From Elephas maximus indicus (taxonomy: Eukaryota > Chordata > Mammalia > Proboscidea > Elephantidae), in assembly GCF_024166365.1 (NCBI RefSeq), contig NC_064835.1:59996607-60060606 (forward strand): DNA of 64,000 nucleotides, read 5' to 3'. Shown piece after piece: positions 34,301 to 48,900 of this stretch. Below the pieces are notes generated by a model that saw only the letters and a program-made list of their open reading frames with translations, had not been told where the DNA came from and ran no database searches. Position 1 is the first letter of the stretch, and every line of letters starts with the position of its first letter. A program made the position numbers and the translations under genes.

Positions 34301-37300
34301 GCTTGAGCCCATTGTTGCAGCCACTGTGTAAATCGTCTCATTGAGGGTCTTCTTCTTCTTCACTGACCCTCTACTTTAGCAGCTGCCAAAATCCCAGCTT
34401 CACAAATACTTCATCAAAAGGAATGTAGTTCAATCTAATATTGGGACTTTGAACTGATGAGAACTAGCAGTCCAACAGATGTTGAGTATTGCTGTTCCCC
34501 TAAAAAATTTAAAATATCCCACAGGGATATTTTAAATTTTTTAGGGGAACAGCAATACTCAACATCTGTTGGACTGCTAGTTCACAGGGATACCTTGGCA
34601 CACAGTTTGGGAACCGTAGTGTGCATTAATTTTAATTCGGATTCTTTTACTTGACATACTCCTGTTTTTACATAGTTATAGAACAACCAATATCTAATAT
34701 CTCCAAAATACTTATTGGAGCCAATGAATCGTCATTTTCTTAACCGTTCCTCCTTTTGGTGACCATTTTAGGTTATTTCTGATTTGATTTTTCTTCCCTG
34801 TTAATAATATCAATCCTTTTTCACTTCTTCCCTCCTTTTGTTTCTTTTGTTCAGATGTGCTTTTGAGCTGTTAACTTAGGATAACTGCTAAGCGTGATAC
34901 TGCTCATCAAAGGCAATGAACATATTTTATGGCACTTAATACATTTTTCTCTAATGCTTTCTAAGGAAACGTAGAACAATCTGTAATGCCGTTGATATTA
35001 TGAAAGCGTTTCACCACAGCCTTGCCTTTAGGTGCAAGCTTAGTTGGTGGAAATGTAATCTCAAGCTTACTTGATTGGCATTTTTTATTACCAGCATGGG
35101 TGGATTCACTGATTCCCTTACTGAGGATCTGGTACATGCCACTGCATCAGTTTCCTGTGGCTACTGTGACATACTTGGTGACTTGAAACAACAGAACTTT
35201 ATTCTCTTACCGTTTTGGAAGCTGGAAGTCCAAAATCAAGGTCTCAGTAGGGCCGTACTCTTTTCGAAGACTCTGGAGGAGAATCTCTTCCTTGCCTCTT
35301 CTGGCTGCTGGTGGCTGTTGGCATTCGTTGGCATGTGGTCACATCTTTCTCTCCACCGTCTTCTCATTGTCTCCTCCTCTTCTGTCCCCAAACTCCCTGT
35401 GCTTCTCTCTCATAAAAATACATGTAATTGCATTTAGTACTACCCGGATGATCCAGGATAAGCATCTCCTCTCAAGATTCTTAGCTTCATCACATCTTTT
35501 GCCACATAAGGTAATATGCACAGGTTCTGGGGATTAGGATGTGGACATATTTTTTGAGGGCACCGTTCAGCCCACTACGGCCACTTATGGTGGTAGGTAC
35601 TGAAATATGCAGTCCTAGTTGGGGAGAGGCAGCTAAACAAAGTAAGTATAGTGTGATGTTATGGGTTCTCTGAGAACTCCTGAGGTGGCACAAAGGATCA
35701 AAGGAGTGGTCAGTTTTACAGGAGGGAAGATGCATGGAGAGACTTGGAAAAGCCTCTGCCAAAGTGATAATACTTGAACGGGTCTTTGAAAAAATGTTTA
35801 TGATGTGAGGAATTAGAGATGAAAGCATCAGGAGCAAAGGCATAAAGGCTTGAAACAGTCTGATTAGCTTGGGGATTTTCAGATATGATCGGAGTTAGAT
35901 GGGAGACTTAGAAAATTAAGGTGAGAAATGATGATGCCCCATATATTTAAAATTATGAAAAGTATAGTTAAGCCAATGAGTTGCCTGAATACCTGCTTCA
36001 CCTCTTTACATGTCTTTGTCTAAACAGAGGTTCTCCAGGACCATTTGAACATTCTAAACATGACGATGGTAGGCAGTCATCAGGCAGAGGACAGTAATGT
36101 GAAATATACCATGTTACAAGACGTATTAGTTAGGAATGTGTTCTTCTGCAAGTAACAAAAAACTCAAATAACAGTGATTTAAACAAAAGTAAAAGCTTTA
36201 TCTAGAAACCCTCCAGCAGACTTCATTTACTTTTCATTGACCAGAATGAATTTATGGCTCTTTTGTCATGGAAAAGTAGTATTTAGCTTTTGGGAAATAG
36301 GCATTGGTTTAGCCAGACAACTGTGTCTACCACCCAAGGTGATATTCACCAAGGACTGTTGATTCTTCAAAAACTGCATGACTTTTTAAGATTACATTAT
36401 ACTGTAAACCAAACTAGTTATAAAAACATTGAGAACTAAGCTTTTGTGAAAATACAAGATTTTGTGTTTGGCTTTCGTATGTGAATTATGATACAATTTT
36501 GCAAAACCAGTGGCTTACTCATTGGAAGTACCATTTTTTTTTTCAACAACATAAATGGTGACTATACATGTGGACCTCACCAGATGGAAAACACAGAAAT
36601 CAAATTGACTACATCTATGGAAAGATATGATAGAAAAGCTCAATATCATCAGTCAAAAGAAGGCCAGGGGCCAGTTGTGGAACATACCATCAATTGATCA
36701 TATGCAAGTTCAAGTTGAAACTGAAGAAAATTAGAGCAAGTCTAGGAGAACCAAAATATGACCTTGATTATATCTCACCTGAATTTAGAGACAAGAATAG
36801 ATTTGATGGATTGAACACTAATGGCCAAAGACCAAACCAGTTATGAGATGACATCAAGGACATCATACATGAAGAAATCAAAAGGTTGTTAAAAAGACAG
36901 GAAAGAAAGAAAAGACAAAAACGGATGTTAGAAGACGCTCTGAAATTTGCTCTTGAATGTAGCGTAGCTAGAGCGAATGGAAGAAATGATGAAATAAAAA
37001 ATCTGAACAGGAGATCTCAAAGGTTGCCTCGAGAAGACAAAGTATTATAATGAAATGGGCAGAAATCTGGAGTTCGAAAACCAAAAGAGAAAAACACTCT
37101 CCGCATTTCTCAAGCTGAAAGAACTGAAGGAAAAATTCAAGCCTTGCGTTGCAATTTTGAAGGGTTCTGTGGGCCAAATAATGAATAATGCAGGAAGCAT
37201 CAAAAGAAGATGGAAGAAATACACAGAGTCACTGTAACAAAAAGAACTGGTTGACATTCACCCATTTCAGGAGGTGATCGAGAACTGATGGTACCGAAGG

Positions 37301-40300
37301 AAGAAATCCAAGCTGCACTGAAGGTATTGGCAAAAAAAAAAAGGGGGGGGGGGGCGGGGGGGGAGGCTTCAGGAATTGATGGAAAACCAATTACGATGTT
37401 TCTACAAACGAATGCACTGGAGGTGCTCACTTATCTGTGGCGAGAAACTTGGAAGACAATTACCTGGCCAACTGACTGGAAGATATCTATATTTGTGCCC
37501 ATTCCAAAGAAAGGTGATGCAACAGAATGCAGAAATTATCAAACAATATCATTAATATCACATACTAGCAAAATTTTGCTGGAGATAATTCAAAAACAGT
37601 TGCAGCAGTACATCAGTGGGAAAATGCCAGAAATTCAAGCTGGATTCAGAAGAGGACTCGGAATGAGGGATATCATTGCTGATGTCAGATGGACCTTGGC
37701 TGAAAGCAGAGAATACCAGAAAGATGTTCACCTGTGTTTTATTGACTATGCAAATGCATTTGACTGTGTGAATCATAACAAATTATGAATAACATTGCAA
37801 AGAATAGGAATTTCAGAACACTCAATTGTGCTCATGCAGAACCTGTACATAGACCAAGAGGCACTTGTCTGAACTGAACCGGGGAATACTGCGTGGCTTA
37901 AAATCAGGAAAGGTGTGTATCAGGGTTGTATCATTTCACCATGCTTATCCAGTCTGTATGCTGAGCAGATAATCCACGAAGCTGGACTATATGAAGAAGA
38001 ACAGGGCACCAGGATTGGTGGAAGAATCATAGAATCTTTAACAACCTGCAATATGCAGATGACACAACCTTACTTGCTAAAAGCCAGGAGGACTTGAAGC
38101 ACTTACTGATGAAGATCAAAGACTATAACCTTCAGTATGGATTACTCAGGATAAAAAAAAAAAGCATAAAGGAAACAAAAGTCTTTACAACTGGCCCGAT
38201 AAGCAACATCATGATAAACGGAGAATACTGAAGTTGTCAAGGATTTCATTTTATGTGGATCCATAGTGAATGCCCATGGAAGCAGCAGTCAGGAAATCAA
38301 ATGATGCATTATATTGGACATATCTGCTGCAAAAGACCTCTATAAAGTGTTGAAAAGCAAAGTAGTCACTTTGAGGACTAAGGTGCGCCTGACCCAAACC
38401 ATGATGTTTTTAATTGCCTCACGTGCATTCGAAAGCTGGACGTAAATAGGGAAGTCTGAGGAAGAATTGATGCCTTTGAATTATGGTGTCAACAAAATAT
38501 TGAATATACCACGGACCACCAGAAGAATGAACAAGTCTGTCTTGGAAGAAGTACGGCCAGAATGCTCCTTAGAAGTGAGGATGAGGAGACTTTGTCTCAT
38601 GTACTTTCAACATGTTATCAGGAGTGACTGCAACCCTGGGTTTAAACATAGCGACAATTGTCAGGATGGTGTTCCCTTCTGTTGTATAGGATTGCTGTGA
38701 GTCCAAACTGACTCGATAGGACCTAACAACAACACAACAGTGTAATTTAAAGTTCTAAATTTTAAAACTGAGGGTTTTAAAAACTTTTTTTTTAAATGTT
38801 TTGTTTTCACGTAGAGTTGCACAGGCATGGAATTTTTGTGCTGGCGGGGACCTTAGCTGCCCAGTCTCCTTTCATGCTCTTAACATTTGTAAGGTAAATT
38901 AAATGTTAAAAAAATGTAAATTTCATATTATTTCTAGGGAAGAGACGTAGACCTTTCTCACAGCAGTGAATCTCAAAAAGTGAAGAAGTTTGATACTTCC
39001 ATTTCATTTCCACCAGTAAATTTAGAAGTTATAAAGAGGCAATTAAATACTAGGTAAGTAACGTTCATTTTGAAGTTACTTTTGTCCTAGATATTTAATA
39101 GTAAAACAATATAAATAATAAATGGGTTTATAGGTAGAAATAGCATCTCCTATGTTAACATAATTAACACATTAATTTCATTTTTGTGTGTCTTTAGTCT
39201 TTATAATAGATACATATTACCTAGTTAAAATCAATAATCATAAAATTCCGCTGCTTTTACTTAACATGGCCATAAGCCTTTTTCTGCCTGGTTAAATAGC
39301 CTTTAATTTTCTAAAAATACCATGTTTGTCCATATAGTTGATATATCATAACTTACTTGAGTACTTCTGTTAGACATTTTGATGTCGGAATTTTCTCAGC
39401 TATACTTTTTTTTTTTATACATAATGAATGAACATTTTGTTCCTATAGGTCTTTTAGTCTGTTAAATAATTTCTTAACTTTCCACAGGAGGTTGACCTTG
39501 GCAGTGGGTATACATATTTTTATGACTCATGGTAAAAATTGTCTTTCTGAAGTATGGCTATCTTTTATTTGTTGTTGAGTGCCTTCGAGCCTATTTGGAT
39601 TCATAGTGACCCCGTGTGATGGAATAGAACTCCCCATATGGTTTCCTGGGCTGTAATCTTTCCAGCCTCAGGGTTGGTTTGAACCGCACCAACCTTTTAG
39701 TTAGCAGCAGCCAGTTGCTTAACCAGGGCTCTTTCAACATTGTTATCTTTTATTTTACTATTTTTAATACTTCTCTCTTAAATAGTATTAATCGTAATAT
39801 AAATGGCATTTTTGCTAAAAACAAAGCAAGCCCATTATAGGTTATTTTAAATATATTTTCTCTTGTACTGCTTAGGATCTAGTGTGTGTCTTTAGGCATA
39901 TGAAGGAATGTGTATGACAGTGAAAGTCTTAATTAGCCCTATAACAGTTTGGTACAGGGGGTTTGATTCTCCTGCCAAAGCAAGTAATTGTAAAGAGCAT
40001 TTCACTGCATGTCAGTATTTTTCTAATACCTGGAAATAGGTTCAAAATTCTTTTCCCCAGTATCTTTTCTATAAATCAGCTTTAAAGTGGCTTCATTCCT
40101 TAATGATATTGCAACTAAAATGTATTTGCTGTAGTTGTTCATTTAAACGTAGATTTGATGTAGAAAAGGATGTTTTGTAACATTTCTTAGAGAAATAAAA
40201 TTAAAAAATCTGTAGATATACCGACTTTTAGATATTGTGTTATCTCTGTATTCTAGGGTGCTGACAAACTATCAGTCCACCTTGTTCTATCTTTAAGGCT

Positions 40301-42919
40301 TTGATAGAGTCAAACATTAGTGGAAAATGCATTCCAGATGTTTTCAAAGAAAGTGTTTCTTATTCCTCCATTGCCACATACACATAAGGGGTCACTGAAT
40401 TTTAAAAGATAAGCAGAAATTGAATTGTATTTTACTGTTTTTCATGTAGTAACAGTTGATACATGTAATACTCACAGGAGCTGAAAGGAAGAGGGCTGTT
40501 TTAATATCAGGAGAGAGACATGTGGGGGCCATGCAGCAAGAGAAGGAATGGGATACTCCCTAAGGAGTGGTAGATTCTAACAACAAATAAAACAAAAACC
40601 AGAAGTCGCAAAACAGATACATTGTACCGCACCATAATATACTCACGGTTCTAATGCCAGCTTGTTCAGATCGCATTATGCCAAAACAGACCACAGACTA
40701 CGTCTTGTTTCAAGTATAGAAACACTGATTGCTCTAGCAACTCATGTAGTTTACAAATTCTCATCCATCCCAGCCTAGACCACAGTTACTAGCTTCTACT
40801 TTAAAACTACCCTGATAACTCTTGTCTGTAGACACGTACACATGCCCTTTACTACCTTTCTGCTTTTGAGACCCGTTCCCATGTGATGCTCTCCATTGCT
40901 CAGCAAGTCTCATAAACCCAGGTTCCTGTAAATCAGCAGCTTTGAAAAAAATTCCATTAGGTTGCTGCTTATTATAGTAGAAATCGAAATTTGAAAAATA
41001 AAGCAGTATTTATTTTTATTTTATTTGTTTAGATTAACGTTATTACAGGATACTCACCGTTCACACCTGAGGGAATATGAAAAATACATACAAGATGTCA
41101 AGAACTCAAAGAGTACAATCCAGAATCTAGAGAATTCATCAAATCAAGCTCTAAATTATAAATTCTATAAAAGCATGAAAATATATGTGGAAAATTTAAT
41201 TGACTGTCTTAATGAAAAGGTACATGGCTATAAATATTTACATTATTTTCTATTTCTGGACAATCCCCTTTACAATCTGGTTAAAAAAAAAAATTAAATC
41301 CTAAAACTACTTTCTTCTAGTTTTTTTTCCCTACACATTATTGAGATATATAATATTAAGTATTCCCCTAATGATGGACCTTTGAGTTTTTTTTTTCAGT
41401 GATGTTACTATTTTAAATAGCACTGTATACAATTTTGTGTATGATTTTTCTGTATAAAATTCCATCTGTTTATAAGAAACATCCCTAGGAAGTGAATTAA
41501 GGAAAATAGTCTAAATATTTTTAAGGCTTATAAAACATACTGTCAAATTGCCCTCCAGAAAGATTGTGTCAGCTTTATTTTATTAATTTACTCAATTTTT
41601 TTAAAACAGGTTTTGTTTTTATAGATTATATTTCCATACAAAACAAACCCTTTGTTTTATTACCTATCTTTAGTTTCTCTTATGACTTATTTGTTCATCA
41701 CTTTTGCATTGGTAATCTTTTTGATTCTTGGTAGGGATTTTCTTTTTTTTTTTTTTTTTAACTTATTTGATGAATTTTTTTAATAGCTTAAAGATTCTTA
41801 GTACTTTATCCAATTTGGTATAGATAAAAAAAACTTTCCAGTTTGTCTTTTGATTTTGTTCATGATGGTTTTTTGACATTCAGATGTTTTGACATTTTTG
41901 TTACCACATTTGTCCATCTTTCCCTTTATAGGTTCTGTTTTTGTTTTACAGATACGAAGTCCTTCCATTGGGGTCTTCAGTTGTCTTTTTTTTCTTTTTT
42001 TAAGTAGACTAACCATTTTTAGAATAAGTTATGCTGTACTTTTCATGTTTATTTTTATTTAGATTTAAATGTTGCTAAACGATGCATGCTTTCTCCTCTA
42101 TTGTTGGTTTAAACTGGCTGTCTTCTAGTATCACTTGGTAGTTACTTCTGTTTACTACAATGTAATTTTCTTTTTTAATTCATCTTTGAGGTGAATTATG
42201 CTGATAAAATCTCTTCAGCCGACACATTAATATAATCCATAGCCAAAGCTGTGCAGCGTCATGGGTTTGGGAGGAATTGTTACCCAAGAAGTGTAAAAAT
42301 ACCAAGTCCCTCTTTCTGCCCCCACAACTTTCTTACCTGTCTCTGATTAGATCTCTTCATTCTTTAGTTTTTCTAACTTCACCAGTTCCCTCCAGCGCCG
42401 CCTCCAGTCAGCCCTCTCAGCTTGTGAGTAAATGCTGCACCTAACATTTCCCCCTATAATCCTGTCTCAGAGGAAGGCCAGTTATTCCTCTTATCTAAGG
42501 CTACTTCCTCCATCTCCCTGGATCCATCTTATTGGGTTTCAATATTTATGAGATTTATGGCTGTTCCAGTACTATAAGCTGATTTTCTGTTTCTAATATT
42601 AAAAGTATTAGCTGCTAGGTTTGTTGCTCACAGTATTTTATAATTGAGATATGATAGTATTGAAGATGTTTCTTTATATGAGAATTAAATGTATACACAC
42701 ACACATATATATGTAAAACCAAACCCACTGCTGTTGAGTCAATTGTGACTCATAGTGACCCTATAGGACAGAGTAGAACTACCCCATAGGGTTTCTAAGG
42801 CCTTAAATCTTTACAGAAGCAGACTGCCATGTCTTTCTCCCACAGAGCAGCTGGTAGGTTCGAACTGCCAACCTTTTGGCTAGTAGCCTTGCACTTTAAT
42901 CACTGTGCCACCAGGGCTC

Positions 42920-42957
<38 letters not shown>

Positions 42958-45900
42958 CGTATACCAAACCCATTGCCATCGAGTCAGTTCTGACTCATAG
43001 CAACCCTATAGGGCAGAGTAGAACTGCCCCATAGAGTTTCCAAGTAGCGCCTGGTGGATTTGAACTGCCAACCTTTTGTTTAGCAGCCATAGCACTTAAC
43101 CACTATACCCCCAGGGCTTCCATGTATAGGTAGATCGATAGATTAGATTAGATAGATAGATGTACATGTATATATCTTCTAAGAGTTACTTCTTTTATGT
43201 TTTTGTTGTTAGATGCTATCTAGCCAGTTCCAACTCATAGTGATCCTATATACAACAGAAAGAAACAGTCCCCGGTTCACCATCCTTTTTTATACTTGTA
43301 TATGATTCATTATTCATGACCTGAAAAATATTACTTATATATGTATTTCAGATTATCAGCATTCAAGAAATAGAATCATCCATGCATGCACTCCGTTTAA
43401 AACAAGCCATGACCTTTGTGAAACGCAGGCAAGATGAATTAAAACATGAATCAACGTATTTACAACAGTTATCACGTTAGTATTTTTCATGTTGAATATA
43501 ATTTATTATCTTTAAGTTAAATTATCAGCAAGAGATTTAAATTTTTTTTATTCCTGCTCTTAAAAAATGCGCTTTGCATATTTTTCCCCTAAACTTTCAC
43601 CTATCACCTTCCAAAAACCCAAAACATTTAGAGCTAAGGGTTCAAAATGTCTTAAATTAATTCTAAGACTAAAAATGAAAAATTTTAATATCAAACTATT
43701 TAGTATTTGAGACAAAATATTTGTATGGCCCTAATGGTTATTTTAAGATAGTTCACATAAACCTGTAGGCTGCTGTGTCAGAGACCTAACGTTAGAAGGT
43801 TTCCAGGCCCTTACACAGATTGGTTAGGGAGATGAAAAAAAACTGGTGGGTTTCAGTATAGATACATCTGTAAGTTCTCATGGGAGATTTGAATGCTTCC
43901 TCATAGTTCTCACACTGGTTTTGTATTTTTAGAGGTGTTATTGCCAAGGGGCAGTGAAAGAGGTGAGAACATAACCAAATAGCCAGTAAAGCAGAGTGAC
44001 TTTCAACCACATGGCAACTTGTTGGTCATAAATTATGTGTACATGTGAAACTAGGAAGGAGCCCTGCTGGCACAATAGTTAAGCTTTCAGCTGCTAACCA
44101 AAAGGTCAGCGGTTCAAACCCATCAGCCACTCCACGTGAGAAAGATGTGGCAGTCTGCTTCCATAAAGGTTACAGCCATGGAAACCGTATGGCGCTGTTC
44201 TGCTCTGCCCCGTAGGGTTGTTATGTGTCAGAATTGAGTCCAGGACAATGGGTTTGATTTTGTTGTTGTTGTTAAGATAGGAAGTAATATGAATAACGTA
44301 CTGGTAATACAAATATTTTCAGCATTTGGCTACAGGGACAAAAAAAAATTGGTGAAAACTGTTGAAGAAAATTTCATAGGAAGGAAATTTGGCAGTAGAG
44401 TTTTGTTGTTATTTTCAAGTGCTGAGCTACATTCAACAGCCACAGTACATTTCCTTAGGCAGGCCGAGTTGAAGCCCGTTAACATTGTGATAGGGAGTTA
44501 ACGTTGCATAATAACATATGTTGAAACCCTGGTGGCATAGTGGCTAAGTGCCACGGCTGCGAACCAAAGATCCGGCAGCTGGAATCCACCAGGCGCTCCT
44601 TAGAAACTCTGTGGGGCAGTTCTACTCTGTCCTATAGGGTCGCTGTGAGTCGGAATCAGCAGCACTGGGTTTGGTTTAGTATTGGTTAATGACATATGCA
44701 GTTTAACATATTATTGGTGAGTATGTTTATGCATACATATGTGTATATACACCATGATTTCACTTTTGTTTTGTAGTAATTCACTTTTTTAGAGAACTTG
44801 CAGTATGAAATCAGTTTTATTCATTTGCAGGCAAAGCTGAGACATCGACAAATGAAAGCTTGGCTATAGATGAAAAAACACAACGGATTTTAGAAGAGAT
44901 GGAATCTCGAAGGTAGCTACGTAAAGAGTTATAGCATCACCGAGCAAGTGTTTTTCACTACTTAAGCATAATTAACCATGTGGTATAATTAACCATAACC
45001 TGACATATTAATTTATGAGAATAATATAAAACCAAAATTTAGTTAAATAGTCCTCAACCCCAGAGCTTGAAGACATACTGGTGTATTTGGATCAGTTGAA
45101 AGGAATGGGTAAAATGAGATTTATCACGCTGAGAATTGCTTACAACTAGAAGCTGGTCCTAGGAAGCCATCTTTAAATTCTGATTAACCCATGGGAATAT
45201 CCTGGATGGCAGTGTCTTATAATAGGAGAAAAAAAGGAGAACTACCAATTCAGACTAATGCTGCAAAGATTTCAAAAATATTAGCATGAAACTCTGTGCT
45301 AATATGATGGTGTACTTCTGGACATTTTTAGTTTTACTCATTGTTTTAAAGAATTTATTTTCAACAAGAGCTTTTAACTCATTTTTGGTTTACTGCCAAA
45401 TACAGGGCACGAAGAAGACAAGCAAGGGTGCTTTCTGGGGATTGTAATCATGAGGAAGGAACATCAAGTGATGATGAACTGCCCTTAGCAGAAATGACTG
45501 ACTTCCAAAAAAGCCAAGGTCAGTTACCAAGTTTCTAATGTGCCTTGATTCAAAGTATATAAATTGTGGGAAATACCTTGTTGTATTTTTGTTCCTATCC
45601 TTACATACATAAGCTATATGAAACAGTGGGGAAATTCGAGGGAAAAAGGAAACATATCTTTTCCTTTAAGACTCATTTGCTGCCTCTGGAAAAAATTGGA
45701 AAAAACCAGGAGGGAGCGTTATGTTTCTACATCTTTATGGGTTTTTCCTTCAGCCTTTCTGGTTTTATTTCAGCAACACACACTATGTGATTATTTTTAA
45801 TTTAAAACAACTGAATTTAGTGGAACCATTCTTAACATGGAAACCCTGGTGGCACAGTGGTTAGGAGCTATGGCTTCTAACCAAAAGGTCTGCAATTCGT

Positions 45901-48900
45901 ATCTACCAAGCGCTCCTTGGAAACCCTGTTGGGCAGTTCTACTCTGTCCAATGAGTCAGAATCGACTCAACAGCAGTGGGTTTGTTTTTTCTTTTTTTTT
46001 TTTTTTTGGTTTATTCTTAGTATTATGTGCTGGTAAGATGTGTATAGTTGAAAGAATGTGAGCTTCGGAGTCAAATAGACTTGGGTTTGAATAAAAAAAA
46101 AAAAAAAGTGTGTGATCGTAGGCAAATTCCTTGACCTCTCCAAATCTGGCCTTCTTGTTATTTGTTAAGTTTTCGTTTTGTTTCTTTTTTTGCCTGTAAA
46201 TAGGATAGTAACACCTACCTTATAGGGCAGATAGTTATGGTGATGAAATGAGATAATGTATTGGTAATACTTTAACATATAGCAGGGACTCAATAAGTGG
46301 TATTTGCTATTAGTGTTGACATTACTATTACTAATATGACTTTTTAATAAAAATAAATTTTATGTGTTACTAGCAAAGGAAGTTTTCAGTTGAATTGATT
46401 GTGTAGTCATGTGTGACTATAAGGAAGCAAACTTAAAATTCACACTTAAAATGCATAATATAAAGAAACTTCTTTTGTTTACAGGGGACATTTTACAGGA
46501 TCGTAAGAAGATTTTTGAAGATGTGCATGATGATTTTTGTAACATTCAGAATATTTTGTTGAAATTTCAGCAATGGCGAGAAAAGTTTCCTGATTCTTAT
46601 TATGAAGCTTTCATTAGTCTCTGTATACCAAAGCTTTTAAATCCCCTAATACGAATTCAGTTGATTGATTGGAATCCTCTTAAGGTAATTGTGCTTAACA
46701 TATGAAAAAATAATCCTGATCACTTGAGTTACTTAAATTCTCTTACTGTCAGGTTAGCTGTGAAATACCTCACCCATAGAACTGGAGCTGATAATCAGTG
46801 CTTTGGAGCAATACTCTGGAAATGCCTGCTTCAGGCTACGTTCTTTTCTTGGTTCTCAAGTGATTTTTAAGACTTAGTGGCACTAAGGATGAGTAAAGCA
46901 AATACATTTTTTTTTTTTTAACAATTTCTGTGTTAAGGATCGCCCAAGAAAAGTATAAGGTGGTATTATACCTTAAGAATGTTACAGTCTGTATGGAAAA
47001 ATTAGACCTAGGAACCTTGTTCCGAGAGTTCTGAAGTTGGAAATGACATATTCAAAAGAGATAACTAGGAAACTTGTATTGAGGAGGAGGAATGTAAAGG
47101 AGACTCTAAAGGGTATGTAGGATTAAAATCAGGGAGAGAGAGAAAGGGAAGTTTTATCTCGGTAAGTGATAGTGGCCTGATGAAAGCAATACTTAGGGAC
47201 CCTAGCAGTGATCTAACTTGAATAGAAGGGAAATCAGAAGTGGAGATAAACACTGGAAGGCTATTGCTATAATTATCCAAGTTCAAGGTGATTAATTCCT
47301 CACGTAGGTTGATAGTGACAAAGGGAAAAGAAGAAAGGGTTGATTACAAGAGGTGTTATGACGAAAGAATCAGTAAAATATGGAGAATAACCCTAACCCT
47401 TCAAATCCAAAGATGACCCCAGGGTTTGGATTCCAGTTTATTAGAGGAACAGTGATTAATAGAAATGGGGCCTTTCCAGAAAGAGAAAAGGGTTTGTTGG
47501 AATTTTCACTTCATAGATAATTAAATGACAGTGGGACATTTACACAGGTCTACCTAGTAAGCTGGAAACCCTGGTGGTGTAGTAGTTAAGTGTTACGGCT
47601 GCTAACCAAAGGGTTGGCAGTTCAAATCCACCAGGCGCTCATTGGAAACTCTATGGGGCAGTTCTGCTCTGTCCTGTAGGGTCACTACGAGTTGGAACCG
47701 ACTTGACGGCAATGGGTTTTTAGTTTTTGGCCTAGTAAGCAAACAGAAATGAGAAACTGAAGTTCTAGGAAGAGATGAGAGCTGAAGATAAAGATTTAGT
47801 GAAGGGAAGGATGGAGCCATGTCCGTTAATCTTTCTCTGCCTTAGCCATGCAGGCCTGGTGGCACTCTTAGGCTCAGGGTCCTGTGGTCTTCACAGTACA
47901 GGAACCACGTCCATCCCTAAGGTACTGCTAGGTAAGTCATCAGGGCTGCAGCCGAGGTGTTGGACTGGGCACTCTCTTATGCCTAGCAGAGAGCTGTTCA
48001 TTCATGCAACAAGTAGTAACTGGGCAGCTGCTTTTTGCCTGGTAAGCTAAAAAAAAAAAAAAAAAAGCTAAGCTGCATGCAAATTATGTTTGTACTTATA
48101 AAAATGGCGAGAGCCAGAAGTGAATTTTGCTCGAGGCAGATGAATTTTTATGAATAATTTCCATGGGGATGTCAGGTGCTAGTCTAATAAATGTGTATTT
48201 TGCCCCTAACAGAGTGCTTGCCATTGGCAGGCTCTGAAGGTCCTGGCACACAGTGGGCACCTGCTGAACATTCGTTGTATGAACGAATGTGTGAAATGCA
48301 GCTTCTTACGTTGCTTAGACATCCTGTCTTAGTCACACTTTCCTGGCCTAGTGCCGCATACACAGCGTTGAGATACGGAATTATCTCTGTTGGGCCTTAG
48401 AAAAGCTCTGGTGATTATTTAAAAAGCTCGCTATTTTAAAATAAACAAATATTTAAGAATTCATTTGTAAGCTGTGTAATTCTATTTATAAGCAGGATTC
48501 CATAGGTCTGAAACAAATGCCGTGGTTCACATCTATAGAAGAATTTGTGGATAGCAGTGTGGAAGATTCAGAGAAGGAAGATAGTTCTGATAAAAAAATC
48601 TTGGCTGCTGTCATCAACAAAACAGTTATTCCTCAACTGACAGGTACTACTTTGTAACCTTGATAAATTTACGTTGATCTTAGAGTAAAAGATCACTGGC
48701 TTTTGTTGCCGTCCCGAATTTTTTTTTTTTTTTTTTTGAACATGGGGGAATGTTAAATGCAGTAGAAATCAACAGAGGTCCTAATTTTGGCTGGTTAATA
48801 AACACTCGTTTGTGGGAGTGGCTACCAACTGCCGATATTCTGAACCTTTAGCATTTGTGACATGTGCACCGCGTTGTGGCACCTAAGTCATTTATTAGTG

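Larger units (their letters stand above)
33861..34621. mobile_element. Possible hAT element with inverted ends, intron 4
   Basis: Left end CACTAGAGGTTCCCAAACT (33861-33879) is the inverted match of AGTTTGGGAACCGTAGTG (34604-34621). Inside lie an RTE scrap (34203-34383) and the 60-bp-arm palindrome (34461-34583). hAT assignment is from the GGTTCCCAAACT-type ends; no clean 8-bp duplication is visible. Confidence 0.45.

Noticed and set aside
37288..37788. 166-codon open frame with reverse-transcriptase motifs as a host gene
   Set aside because: It is the RT domain of an RTE LINE copy. Frame is lost on both sides and many related fragments lie in the window.
42925..43165. CRISPR-like spaced repeats
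   Set aside because: They are microsatellites and neighbouring SINEs in a vertebrate intron.
45564..45800. Continuation of GCFC2 exon 9 as a separate open frame
   Set aside because: It follows a clear donor at 45518/45519, has no homology and is followed by an AfroSINE. It is intron sequence.
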